NCBI GenBank assembly: GCA_028285085.1
Contig: JANQQI010000037.1
Coordinates: 1-53,161, forward strand
Reading direction: 5' to 3'
DNA: 53,161 nucleotides
DNA from: Saprospiraceae bacterium
Lineage (GTDB): Bacteria > Bacteroidota > Bacteroidia > Chitinophagales > Saprospiraceae
The position numbers and the translations under genes were made by a program. Numbering within the stretch: position 1 is the stretch's first letter; every line of letters begins with the position of its first letter. Positions 8,068-16,753 of this stretch are shown here, one piece after another. Under the pieces are notes generated by a model. The model was not told where the DNA came from, did no database searches, and worked only from the letters and a program-made list of their open reading frames with translations.

Positions 8068-11000
8068 CTAAGATTTTGCTTTCCATTCGGAAGGAGAAGT
8101 ACCAAACTCATCCAGAAAGCATTTGGAAAAATAAGCCGGACTGGAGAACCCCGTATCATAGGCAATCTCGGCGATAGTCCCTGTGTTTTTTTCAATCATT
8201 TGACGGGCACGTCCAAGTCGAAAACTTCGAATGTATTGGTTGGGACTTTTATCAATCAGTGCGCGCATTTTGCGATTCAATTGCGAACGACTCATGCCTA
8301 GTGCACTGCTCAGTTGGTCCACCCCAAAGTTGGTATCATCTAAATGCGCATCCACCGTTTCGGAAATCTTCTGCAAAAAGACTTCGTCTTGGGATTCGGC
8401 ATTTATTTCTCCAACGTCAAAGATGACTTGCCCGGCAAATCGCTTGCGCAATCGATTCCTCAGATTAAGCATATTTTGTGTACGCAGTCGCAGTTCACGG
8501 GCATTAAAGGGTTTGGTCAGATAAGCATCAGCTTGATGGGTCAAGCCCTTAATCTTTTCTTCCAATCCGACCTTTGCCGTCAAGAGAATAAGCGGAATAT
8601 GATTCGTTCGCATATCAGATTTCAACTTATCACAGAGCTGATAGCCACTCATCCGAGGCATCATCACATCCGAAACGATAACATCCGGGGTATGCTTCAA
8701 CGCCATTTCCCAAGCGTCCTGGCCATCCTTTGCCTGCATCACCTGAAATCCTTGTTCCAAGGTTCGTGCAATGTATTCTCTCAGCTCGCGATGATCGTCC
8801 GCAACTAGCAATAAAGGCTGCTCACCTGACGGTTTAACCGCATCGTTCGTTCCCACATCAACGTAAGCCATCTCAATTTCAGGTTCCACAGCCGGTGCAG
8901 CTCTGTCCGGTCGCAAGACCCGAATTTGATGATCTTGCAGATGTTCACGCCCTAGTGGTAATTGAATTTCAAACCGCGTACCTTCCTCTCGCTTGCTATT
9001 TACTTGAATTTGACCATTGTGTAGTTCCACTAGCTCTTTAGTCAAGGATAAGCCTACACCCGTTCCGGCAAAAGCACGTGTGTCGGCATTATCCGCTTGA
9101 TAAAAGCGATCAAAAATATAGGGTAACTGCTCTTCGCTAATCCCAATCCCATTGTCTTTTATGACGATACTAGCCCACGGCCGGCCAGCAATATCCACCT
9201 TTAAAAATTGTACCTGCACTTGTCCGCCCTCAGGCGTAAACTTCAAAGCATTCGATAACAGATTCATTAATACCTGCTCCATCTTCTCTTCGTCAAAGTA
9301 GACGAAACATTCGGCCAGATCAGTTTGGAAGTCTAGTTTCAATCGCCGTTGCTGCGCCAGAGTCTGAAATGAAAGCGTCAACTGGCGCACAAAGGCTAAA
9401 AAGTCCATTTGGGCCGCTTGCAATTCCAGCTTATCTGAATCAAGCTTAGACAAATCCAATAATTGATTAATCAACTTGAGCAGACGCTGCGCATTGGTAC
9501 GCATGAGTCGAAGTTGTCGATTCTGAATATCAGAAGTCGTTGATCCAATGAGATCTTCCAGTGGGCTAAGGATTAAAGTCAGCGGTGTGCGGAGTTCGTG
9601 AGAAATATTGGTAAAAAAACGTGATTTCACCTGATTTAACTCCTTGAGTTCATCCGCTTGGATCTGAATGGTACGCGTGCGTTGCTTCACCAGAGCATCA
9701 AGTTGTTCATTTTGCAAGCGCAGACGACGCGATCGAAAACGATAAATAGCACTAATCGCCACTACGGCCAGTACGGCATAGCCCAAATAAGCCCAAAGTG
9801 TACGGTACCAAGGTGGAGCAATAGTGAACTGAACCGGAACCGCCTCGTTAATATTCCCGTAGCTATCCCGTGCCCGAACGTAAAAGCTATAATCCCCTTC
9901 TTGGAGATTAGTATAGTTCTTTTTGGATTCAGTACTCCAGCCCGACCATTTATCATCATAGCCGTCTAATCGAAATTGATAGCGTCGATCCGCCAGATCT
10001 CTAAATAATGGAGCTGTAAAAGTAAAGGTCAAATCATTATGACGAAATGGCAAATCCATGACGGGATGAGGTTCCTGAAATTGCCGATAGACTAAGCTAT
10101 CCTGGATAAAGACTTGATTAATGTATACCGGAAAATCATTAGCAGGCTTCGGTATTTCTCCCAGTGCATAGCGGATTAATCCTTTGGTGGCCCCATACCA
10201 AACATAGTTTTCATCCGCATAGAACATTTCATTACTGAATAAATCCTGAAATCGTTGGGTGACCTGACTTACGGGGAAATGTTCCAACCGACGTTGACCG
10301 TCCAACTGCTCACGCACTTCAACTAATCGGTAGCCATCGGGACCAAAATAGTCCAACCACAGGCGTCCCGGTTGAAATTGATTCAGCTTGGGCAAGGCTA
10401 TCCCGCCTTGGAGTCCCATTTCAGCCGTAAACTCTGGATAGGGTACAAATCGATCGGTATCCGCATCAAATTTGAGTAATTCATCGTCTTCAGTGCGCAA
10501 CAGCAATTTTTGATCGATGAAATGCGGCATATGATTGCCTTTGGGAATACCCGATTCCGAAAAATAATTTTTTACTTGAACTTTAGAGAAATCAGGCACG
10601 CCATCCCGATCTACCGCTAAATCGATTTTGTAAAGTCCTCTTGAATTCGATTTTAGCCAAATTTCCCCTGGAGCTATTTCTATAATCTCACGAATTGATC
10701 CACGCAAACGTTCCACTCGACCTAATTCTTCCCAAGCCCCACTTTCGTTTTGCCGGAAACCTAAGAGACTATTCCCATTGGTGGCATAAATCAAGCGATC
10801 ATTGAAATTTGATCCTTGTAAGGCTGGCGTGAAATAATGGGTCCCTATTCGATTGCGTTGAGTAGTGGAGCCGATAAAAGCGCCACCTGAAGTCGCAAAT
10901 AATAGCTGATCTTGCCAAGAAGTTATTTTCCAAATTTTTTCTTTGAAAATCAGTTTAGCTTCAATCTGGCCCGCCGACGGGGTCGATGGCATCTCGTAGA

Positions 11001-12132
11001 GTCCTTCAACCGTAGCAATAAGCCATTTATCATCCCAATGTTCTAAATCTTGTACACCACCCAAAATGCCATTACGATCATCAAATATGGAAAAGGGCGC
11101 CATAATATCTACACGACTAAGACCACTTTCATTAGCCACCCAAAGGCCCTTCTGCGCATCCAAGAGTAAATCTTTAACGTCATCATTTTGCATACCGCTC
11201 TCTCGATCTATTATCTTAAGCAAGCGACCATTTTCATCTATGATGAAGATTCCCGGCTGATTAAATAGGACAACAGCGAGGTGGTTATTCGGCAAGTAAA
11301 TCGCATCCGTAAAACTCCTCTCGGTTCCAAGGGGCCAGATATCCGTTTCAAAGGATTCGAATTGTCCATCCTTATAAAACAACAGCCCATGCTTTCTAGA
11401 ACCAATTAGCAAACGATCGCCGGAGGGAATTACAAAATCAATAGTCACACCTTCCAAAAACTCATTCCCAGGGATGGGTTTAAATTCATCATCAGGAGTA
11501 AGAAAGGCCAAGCCACTACGCCGAACGGAGGTGTATAGAATATCATTACAATAAAACAATCGACCGACTACCGGATCAAATGTCCAGCGCTTCATCTGTC
11601 CATCTTTCCAACGAAAAAGCTGCCGATAGCTCTGCCAGTAAATCGCATCGGGGGTAGCAAGAGTCGTATAGACATGTGCAAAATCCTCGACCCCGGGGAT
11701 GCGGTCCCGCCAAGACACAAACTGTAAGTGGCCTAATGAATCTTTCTCTAGTACCCCTATATCATTAGCCGTACCAACGTAGACGCGTCCCTTCGCATCT
11801 ACAGCCAGTGAACGCGCATGATTGCGCTCCGGCATTTTAATTAAGTGCCAGGATTCGCCGTCAAATTGTAATACACCTTTACCATTGGCAGCATAAATCA
11901 ACTGGTCCGGGCTTTGAGCGATCATGAAATTGATTCGATGAGCCTGGTATGCTTCGGGATCAAAGTTTTCGAGTAATGGAAAACCAGCATAGTCCTGAGC
12001 CATGGCCGACTGATGTAGCAAGAGGCCAAGTAATAAGAGGGTACTAAGTGTAACAGGAAGCTTCAGCGACAAAATATTGGTGGTTTTCTCAAATAGGTAA
12101 TGAAAATTAATAAACATCGAGCGTTTTCCCAA
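8068..12132 (-). CDS. Hybrid two-component system protein (propeller sensor, histidine kinase, receiver, AraC output)
   Basis: A 1354-residue one-polypeptide signalling protein of the HTCS type. Order: signal peptide or N-terminal anchor (about 20-45, ending AMAQ); a periplasmic two-component-regulator beta-propeller (about 50-690); a Y_Y_Y domain (about 695-767); one transmembrane helix (about 773-797); HisKA with phospho-His845 in SHELRTPLTL; HATPase_c (about 950-1065, with DNGIGI and GTGVGLSL); a receiver with phospho-acceptor Asp1155 in DVIVSDVMMPRMSG; and a C-terminal AraC-type helix-turn-helix (about 1265-1354). HTCS proteins usually sense oligosaccharides and switch on a polysaccharide utilisation locus, but no susC/susD pair lies next to this one, so its target is unknown. 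An alternative start is Met6 (12117). Confidence 0.93.
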   Translation of the reverse strand: MGKRSMFINFHYLFEKTTNILSLKLPVTLSTLLLLGLLLHQSAMAQDYAGFPLLENFDPEAYQAHRINFMIAQSPDQLIYAANGKGVLQFDGESWHLIKMPERNHARSLAVDAKGRVYVGTANDIGVLEKDSLGHLQFVSWRDRIPGVEDFAHVYTTLATPDAIYWQSYRQLFRWKDGQMKRWTFDPVVGRLFYCNDILYTSVRRSGLAFLTPDDEFKPIPGNEFLEGVTIDFVIPSGDRLLIGSRKHGLLFYKDGQFESFETDIWPLGTERSFTDAIYLPNNHLAVVLFNQPGIFIIDENGRLLKIIDRESGMQNDDVKDLLLDAQKGLWVANESGLSRVDIMAPFSIFDDRNGILGGVQDLEHWDDKWLIATVEGLYEMPSTPSAGQIEAKLIFKEKIWKITSWQDQLLFATSGGAFIGSTTQRNRIGTHYFTPALQGSNFNDRLIYATNGNSLLGFRQNESGAWEELGRVERLRGSIREIIEIAPGEIWLKSNSRGLYKIDLAVDRDGVPDFSKVQVKNYFSESGIPKGNHMPHFIDQKLLLRTEDDELLKFDADTDRFVPYPEFTAEMGLQGGIALPKLNQFQPGRLWLDYFGPDGYRLVEVREQLDGQRRLEHFPVSQVTQRFQDLFSNEMFYADENYVWYGATKGLIRYALGEIPKPANDFPVYINQVFIQDSLVYRQFQEPHPVMDLPFRHNDLTFTFTAPLFRDLADRRYQFRLDGYDDKWSGWSTESKKNYTNLQEGDYSFYVRARDSYGNINEAVPVQFTIAPPWYRTLWAYLGYAVLAVVAISAIYRFRSRRLRLQNEQLDALVKQRTRTIQIQADELKELNQVKSRFFTNISHELRTPLTLILSPLEDLIGSTTSDIQNRQLRLMRTNAQRLLKLINQLLDLSKLDSDKLELQAAQMDFLAFVRQLTLSFQTLAQQRRLKLDFQTDLAECFVYFDEEKMEQVLMNLLSNALKFTPEGGQVQVQFLKVDIAGRPWASIVIKDNGIGISEEQLPYIFDRFYQADNADTRAFAGTGVGLSLTKELVELHNGQIQVNSKREEGTRFEIQLPLGREHLQDHQIRVLRPDRAAPAVEPEIEMAYVDVGTNDAVKPSGEQPLLLVADDHRELREYIARTLEQGFQVMQAKDGQDAWEMALKHTPDVIVSDVMMPRMSGYQLCDKLKSDMRTNHIPLILLTAKVGLEEKIKGLTHQADAYLTKPFNARELRLRTQNMLNLRNRLRKRFAGQVIFDVGEINAESQDEVFLQKISETVDAHLDDTNFGVDQLSSALGMSRSQLNRKMRALIDKSPNQYIRSFRLGRARQMIEKNTGTIAEIAYDTGFSSPAYFSKCFLDEFGTSPSEWKAKS

Positions 12133-12486
12133 AAGTTTAAACCGAAGCCCTTTTTTAGGAAGATTGACGATTTGTTCTGCATATAATTGAAGTATACATC
12201 AACGGCTTGAAGACCTTAACTATTTTTTAACGACCAGATCATTTATTTCTTTCTCGTCCTCATTTCACAATAAAAATGAATGACCATCCAAAACCATAAA
12301 ACACTGATAATCTGTCAATTACAATTATTTTCAATAAAAAACGTAAAAATCACCAACCTTTTGGGAAAAGGTCCTGTCTATTACCAATGATGGCCTAATG
12401 ATAAGCGTCTAACCAAAATAAAGATAACTTTTTGTCTATCGCTTCGTCATAAAGGCAAACGATTCATCAACTAAAATCGAATCATC
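12133..12486. other. Divergent intergenic region
   Basis: A 354-bp AT-rich region between the divergently transcribed hybrid kinase and the Lys-rich protein. It must hold promoters for both; a TAACTTTTTG at 12425-12434 on the plus strand resembles a -7 element but has no matching -33 box. No RNA gene or repeat is visible. Confidence 0.3.
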
Positions 12487-12939
12487 ATGAAGACATTAAA
12501 GCGATCTATTACATTGAGCCTTCTCCTCGTTTTTTGCCTGGGTATGACGCAAGTTGTTCACGCACAAACGAATGATCAACCAATTACCAATGAGTCGGCT
12601 AAGGAATCAGACCAGCAGACGAAAGAGTGGAAGCAGCATAAAGCCAAAAAGATGGCCAAGCGCCAGGCAAAAATGGCAAAATCTCAAAGAAAGCAAGCGC
12701 TCCTCGCACAAAAGCAGGAAATGAAAGCGCAGAAAAAGGCACTCAAATCTCAGAAGAAAGCTTACAAAGCTGAGAAAAAGGCTTACAAGGCTGAACGCAT
12801 GGCACTGAAACAAGAGCGTAAAACTCAAAAAGTAGCCAGAAAGCAGCAAAAGCAAGTGCAAAAGGCACAAAGAAAGGCCTTAAAGCAGGAGCGAAAGCGG
12901 CTGCGTAAAGAAGCAAAAACCCAGCAGCCCGATAATTAG
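12487..12939 (+). CDS. Secreted lysine-rich coiled-coil protein
   Basis: A 150-residue protein of extreme composition. Residues 1-26 are a signal peptide (ending VVHAQ), a short Asn/Gln/Ser-rich linker follows, and from about 45 to 145 the chain is nearly all Lys, Ala, Gln, Arg, Glu and Met in heptad-like repeats (KAEKKAYKAERMALKQERK). This predicts one long, strongly basic helix or coiled coil in the periplasm or outside. No known domain is recognised. Such a polycation could bind DNA, anionic polysaccharide or LPS, which is inference only. It is a single-gene unit ended by a strong terminator. The bias in the ORF is not an artefact: the codons are varied and the signal peptide is good. Confidence 0.75.
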   Translation: MKTLKRSITLSLLLVFCLGMTQVVHAQTNDQPITNESAKESDQQTKEWKQHKAKKMAKRQAKMAKSQRKQALLAQKQEMKAQKKALKSQKKAYKAEKKAYKAERMALKQERKTQKVARKQQKQVQKAQRKALKQERKRLRKEAKTQQPDN

Positions 12940-12984
12940 CATACACGTACGTTCTATATATTGTGCCTTAGGGTACACGAAAGA

Positions 12985-13013
12985 AAGCCCGCAGCCTCGT
13001 CTGCGGGCTTTTT
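12985..13013 (+). terminator. Intrinsic terminator after Lys-rich gene
   Basis: A 10-bp perfect stem AAGCCCGCAG/CTGCGGGCTT (12985-12994 with 13001-13010), 6-nt loop, followed by a T-run (TTTTT within 13009-13013). A textbook intrinsic terminator 46 bp after the stop codon. Confidence 0.9.
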
Positions 13014-13077
13014 ATTTATCCTGAATTTCTACGAAAAATGATTACTTTAGTATCTATCAATACTAAAAACCCAAGTC

Positions 13078-13446
13078 ATGAAACGAGACCGCTTACTCTA
13101 CTGGATCTTTACTGGCCTGTTAAGTGCCATGATGCTTTTTTCCGCAAGCATGTACATCCTCAAAAATGCAGATATCCAGGCTGCTTTTACCAGCTTCGGC
13201 TACCCCACTTACATTATCTATCCGCTAGCTATTGCTAAAATTCTGGGAGTCATAGCCATCGTCTCTAATTACAATCGCTCGCTCAAAGAGTGGGCCTACG
13301 CCGGTTTTTTCTTTGACTTTCTCCTGGCCTTTGGCGCGCATTGGGCGATTAAAGATGGGGAACATATGGGGGCTGTTATGGCTACAGTTTTATTGTTATT
13401 GTCTTACTTCTTCTGGCATCGCTTGCGTCAACAGGGAGCCGCTTAA
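13078..13446 (+). CDS. DoxX-like family membrane protein
   Basis: A 122-residue inner-membrane protein with four predicted helices (about 7-26, 45-63, 73-92, 97-115) and the DoxX_2-type layout, including SFGYPTYIIYPLAIAKILG, where the family shows a conserved FGYP and AKxLG. Members of this family are small quinone-reductase-like or redox-linked membrane proteins, but most, including this subgroup, are uncharacterised. It begins 64 bp after the terminator of the previous gene, has a possible -7 element TACTTTAG at 13043-13050, and is followed after 34 bp by the SIMPL-like gene, so the two may be co-transcribed. Confidence 0.8.
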   Translation: MKRDRLLYWIFTGLLSAMMLFSASMYILKNADIQAAFTSFGYPTYIIYPLAIAKILGVIAIVSNYNRSLKEWAYAGFFFDFLLAFGAHWAIKDGEHMGAVMATVLLLLSYFFWHRLRQQGAA

Positions 13447-13480
13447 GATTGTAACAATTCATAAATCGGATGTAAAGCTT

Positions 13481-14191
13481 ATGAAATCAAGTCTACTTCT
13501 TTGGTTATGCTGTAGCTTAGCTATTACTTTGTCTGCACAATCGGCCGAGCGCTATATTGAATTTACCGTTTCGGATACAATCCAAGTGGAAGCTGCCACT
13601 GCCCGAATGCTAATTATATATAAACCAAAATCTCCCCCGGTGGCTTATGATCCAACGACTTTTGAACCCATTCCTCAAGAGAACGAGGAAGTAGACTGGC
13701 AGCAACAGCAGTTTGTTAAGCAATTAGAGGAAAAGGTGAAAGCATTACAACTAGATATGGAGCTCACTACCATCCCCGGGCTTTCTAACCTTTATGACAC
13801 AGAAGCAGACATTACGATCTATGCTATTGCGCCAACGGATTTCAGCAAACTGGAACAGCTAACTCCTTTTCTAGGCACTTACAAGCAGGTTGTTTATAAC
13901 TATTACGATCAAAATAGCCCGCAATTAGAAGCTGCTGAAAAGCGCTTGTTCCAAAAATTAGCTCGTCAGGCCAAACAGCAAGCCACACTCACGGCAGAAG
14001 TCAATGACGTACAGCTCGGTCGGCTTATCTCGATCAAAGCGTTATCTGATCCACACGGTGAAGGATGGACGGCTTATCCGTTTAATAATGGCCTGCAAAT
14101 GACTTTGGAGCGATTGTATGGCGGCCAGTCTATGTATCCCAAACTGATCATTCTACATCAAGCGCAAGACTATCGTTTTTCAATACGCTAA
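13481..14191 (+). CDS. Exported SIMPL-domain-like (DUF541-like) protein
   Basis: A 236-residue exported protein. I start it at the ATG at 13481, giving a signal peptide (1-19, ending LSAQS) instead of the longer open frame from 13313 that overlaps the DoxX gene in another frame. The mature part begins with a beta strand typical of SIMPL/DUF541 (EFTVSDTIQVEAATARMLI), has a helix that pairs residues to index arguments, and later the typical ARQAKQQATLTAEV...QLGRLISIK segment, where SIMPL proteins have a helix and a G-(K/R)-(V/L)-(L/I)-S-I strand. The family is periplasmic and lacks a settled biochemical role. It is likely in one operon with the DoxX-like gene. The domain call is moderate because the similarity is recognised by eye. 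Confidence 0.6.
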   Translation: MKSSLLLWLCCSLAITLSAQSAERYIEFTVSDTIQVEAATARMLIIYKPKSPPVAYDPTTFEPIPQENEEVDWQQQQFVKQLEEKVKALQLDMELTTIPGLSNLYDTEADITIYAIAPTDFSKLEQLTPFLGTYKQVVYNYYDQNSPQLEAAEKRLFQKLARQAKQQATLTAEVNDVQLGRLISIKALSDPHGEGWTAYPFNNGLQMTLERLYGGQSMYPKLIILHQAQDYRFSIR

Positions 14192-14327
14192 CACAAGTTT
14201 TTCAATACGTACCACGAATAATCAAGCAATAGAAACGAATACTAGTTTGCTGTAATAATAGAGGTGAATAAATCGGAATTTGGCTTTCGTAAACACCGAT
14301 TATGTTCATCCTTCAAACACAGCAAAA

Positions 14328-15359
14328 ATGAAAAATCTATGCTTTCTTTCCGGCCTCGTGCTCATCCTATTTACCGCCTGCCAGTCCAACTCCAATGAAT
14401 CAACCGATGCGCCTAAAGTCCCTGTTGCCTTGTCTACAGACTTTGTGCACGAGCATATTCTTCCCGAGATTCGTCTCGGTGATGGCGTGCCGCTGCAATT
14501 GGATGTGACGCTACGTTGGAATGTAACGGATAGCGAATCTTTCTTTCAACGCTTCCCTTCTCCCGATACTTTCAACTTACTCGTGCTACGTCCCCGAGCT
14601 TTAGAGCTGCTGAGAACCACTGCTAATACGTTTGAAAGTGTAGATTCTGTCTTTTCAGCCCACCGACAAGCTTTTCTCGCCGCCACTAAAGAAGTTTTGA
14701 TCAGTCAGCTTGGCGAGCCACAAATTGCGATTCGCGAAGTGATTGTCTCCAACATCCGCTTTCCAAACTCTTACACTAAAGCGATGGAGGAAGTCGGCTT
14801 GATGCGTCAGGAATTGGAGCGTATTAAGCAGCAAAACACGGTAGCGCTCGCACGCGCCGAAACTTCACGGGAGCAAGCCAATGCCGATGGCCAAGTAGCC
14901 ATTGCTCAGGCAGAATCCGCGGGTCGACTCCAAAAAATTCAAGCGGAAACCGAGAAAAGCCGCCGGGCTAGCGAGTTGGCTAAAGCAGAAACTACTGCTC
15001 AGGTGACCCGACTGCAAGCCCGTGCCGAGGCCGATCGTCAAAGAGAATTGGCCAAAGCAGAGGCCGATCGCCAACACGAATTGGCAAAAGTTGAAGTTGA
15101 TCGTCAAAAAGCTTTGAAATCGGTGGAGGCTGGTCACAAGCGCGAATTAGAACAAGTCCAGATCGATAAGCAAAAACAATTGGACAAGGTGGAGTTTGAA
15201 CGCCAAATTGAACTTGCAAAGCTATGTACGGAGAACCCGACCTATGCCGCCTTTTTGGTCAATAAAGAGCTAGCCTCTAAGGTAGAAATTGCCGTCTTAC
15301 CTACGGGCGCGGACGCCAATGTGTTTGGAAACATCCTGAATCAACGGATAAAAAATTAA
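14328..15359 (+). CDS. SPFH/Band 7 (prohibitin-like) lipoprotein with long coiled coil
   Basis: A 343-residue protein. The ATG at 14328 is chosen over the upstream TTG at 14280 because it gives a lipoprotein signal peptide with a lipobox-like LFTACQS (Cys19). Residues about 30-185 form an SPFH/Band 7 domain (pattern Q-L-D-V-T-L-R-W-N-V, then LRPRALELLRTTANTF, VIVSNIRFPNSYTKAM). Residues about 190-315 form a very regular Ala/Glu/Lys/Gln/Arg-rich coiled coil with repeated (E/D)xDRQ(R/H/K)(E/A)L(A/K)KxE units. SPFH proteins scaffold membrane microdomains; usually they are anchored by a transmembrane helix, so lipid anchoring here is unusual. A terminator follows the stop. No NfeD partner is adjacent. 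Confidence 0.8.
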   Translation: MKNLCFLSGLVLILFTACQSNSNESTDAPKVPVALSTDFVHEHILPEIRLGDGVPLQLDVTLRWNVTDSESFFQRFPSPDTFNLLVLRPRALELLRTTANTFESVDSVFSAHRQAFLAATKEVLISQLGEPQIAIREVIVSNIRFPNSYTKAMEEVGLMRQELERIKQQNTVALARAETSREQANADGQVAIAQAESAGRLQKIQAETEKSRRASELAKAETTAQVTRLQARAEADRQRELAKAEADRQHELAKVEVDRQKALKSVEAGHKRELEQVQIDKQKQLDKVEFERQIELAKLCTENPTYAAFLVNKELASKVEIAVLPTGADANVFGNILNQRIKN

Positions 15360-15398
15360 GAACGCCCTATTTTTAAATTAAAGCTGTGAAAATACCTG

Positions 15399-15433
15399 CC
15401 AGTCAATCGTCCCCTTCGATTGACTGGTTTTTT
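15399..15433 (+). terminator. Intrinsic terminator between convergent genes
   Basis: An 11-bp perfect stem CCAGTCAATCG (15399-15409 with 15417-15427), 7-nt loop and a run of six T (15428-15433). It ends the SPFH gene and touches the stop codon of the convergent LytTR gene. Confidence 0.92.
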
Positions 15434-16172
15434 ATAGTTCATCCAGCAATTTCATCACCAGGGGTTTCTTACGAATGGAAACCGAAACGTGCGAGCCATC
15501 TTTCATCACTAGGTAGCCGCCTTCGGTTTTAATATACTCTTTAATATGTTGGCTATTGATCAGATGACTTTGGTGGACACGAACAAAGCCATATTCGTTC
15601 AACAACTTATCGAACTCTTTCAAGGTTTTCGTGACCAGGAGTTTCTCTCCTTCTCCAAAGAAAAAGGTCGTATAATTCCCACTCGATTCGCATCGAATAA
15701 TCTCGGCGATATCCACTACTTGGATCTTGTCCAGCGTATGCAAAGCTAACCGACGTGGGCTGCTGGTATTACGTACGGAGTCCAAAAGCAAGTCGATACG
15801 TTCCGGTTCTGCGGGCCGCGAGGCACTGAGCTTAGCTACCGCCGCTTTGAGTTCTTCGGGATCGATCGGCTTTAGCAAATAGTCGATCGCTGAAAAGCGA
15901 AAAGCTTTAATAGCATGTGCGTCCGAAGCGGTGGTAAAAATGATTTTAAAAGGAATTGTGCCCAAAATCTCGAGAATATCAAAGCCGGTACCATCCTCTA
16001 GTTGAATATCCAGAAAAACCACATCTGGTTGGACTTTACGCAACAATTTACTGCATGCCACGACACTATCTGCCGTACCAATTAATGCTACCTCAGGGCA
16101 GTAGCTCGCCAGATCGCTTTTTAGCAAATCAATGGCTTCTTGAATATCATCGATGATTACGGCTTTAATCAT
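15432..16172 (-). CDS. LytTR-family response regulator
   Basis: A 246-residue DNA-binding response regulator. The receiver (about 1-118) has the acidic pair DD at 8-9, phospho-acceptor Asp55 in VVFLDIQLEDGTGFD, and the Lys of the YLLKPID motif. A short linker leads to a LytTR DNA-binding domain (about 140-245, with GNYTTFF, FVRVHQSHLIN and a terminal LLDEL). LytTR regulators bind direct repeats upstream of their targets and are usually paired with LytS-type kinases such as the one encoded just upstream in the same operon (16754-19873). Only 6 bp separate its start from the lipoprotein stop, so translation is probably coupled. Confidence 0.95.
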   Translation of the reverse strand: MIKAVIIDDIQEAIDLLKSDLASYCPEVALIGTADSVVACSKLLRKVQPDVVFLDIQLEDGTGFDILEILGTIPFKIIFTTASDAHAIKAFRFSAIDYLLKPIDPEELKAAVAKLSASRPAEPERIDLLLDSVRNTSSPRRLALHTLDKIQVVDIAEIIRCESSGNYTTFFFGEGEKLLVTKTLKEFDKLLNEYGFVRVHQSHLINSQHIKEYIKTEGGYLVMKDGSHVSVSIRKKPLVMKLLDEL

Positions 16173-16178
16173 TAGTTT

Positions 16179-16733
16179 TTAGTTTGTGCAACGAAAGCTT
16201 TTTCGGAGTAATGCCAATTCTTTAGCATTGGCCGCTTGATCTTCTACAAAATCCTGAATCATCAAGCTAATAAGTCGGTCGGTACAATGGAACACCATAA
16301 TCTCGCCCAAGCTGGCTTGTAGTCCAGAACCGGTTTTAAACTCTAATTTCTGATAAGGTTGTCCATTGATTTCTCCAAACTTAGTTTCGCTAAATGTAAG
16401 GTCAGAATGGCTCAAGACGATATTCTGTTCTAGCTGAGCCCGATAAAATTTCAGATAGTCTCCAAGTGGAATCTGCCGATCTAAGATGGTGACGATGAAT
16501 TGAGCAGAGGGCTCATTTTCAGGAAGCGTTTCCGCCTCGTGCTGATGGCTTTCTCCTTTTTCAAAAATCAAATATGTTCCCTGATTTTCTAAAGGCATCT
16601 TTTTTGCGTGCCAGCCCTCAGGAACATCCAGCGCGATACCGAGCTCCTGAAAGGGGGTACTTGGAATCGTTTCATCGGATTGGCAAGCCAACAGCGATAG
16701 CCCTAGTAGAAGTATTGAAAGTTGTAATTTCAC
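16179..16733 (-). CDS. Lipoprotein of unknown function between kinase and regulator
   Basis: A 184-residue lipoprotein if started at the GTG at 16733 (signal peptide with lipobox SLLACQSD). The longer frame from the GTG at 16760 would overlap the kinase end by 7 nt and add MVVFFIFTT before the same signal peptide. The mature protein begins FQELGIALDVPEGW, a start typical of PsbP/DUF1795-like alpha-beta sandwich proteins, and shows no catalytic motif. Its place between the sensor kinase and the LytTR regulator, with tight spacing on both sides, suggests a periplasmic or outer-membrane accessory of this signalling system, for example a ligand-binding or kinase-modulating protein. That role is inference from position. 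Confidence 0.7.
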   Translation of the reverse strand: MKLQLSILLLGLSLLACQSDETIPSTPFQELGIALDVPEGWHAKKMPLENQGTYLIFEKGESHQHEAETLPENEPSAQFIVTILDRQIPLGDYLKFYRAQLEQNIVLSHSDLTFSETKFGEINGQPYQKLEFKTGSGLQASLGEIMVFHCTDRLISLMIQDFVEDQAANAKELALLRKSFRCTN

Positions 16734-16753
16734 AGTCGTAAAGATAAAGAAAA

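Noticed and set aside
13313-13480. Upstream extension of the SIMPL-like gene into the DoxX gene
   Set aside because: It overlaps DoxX in another frame and lacks a signal peptide; the ATG at 13481 gives one.
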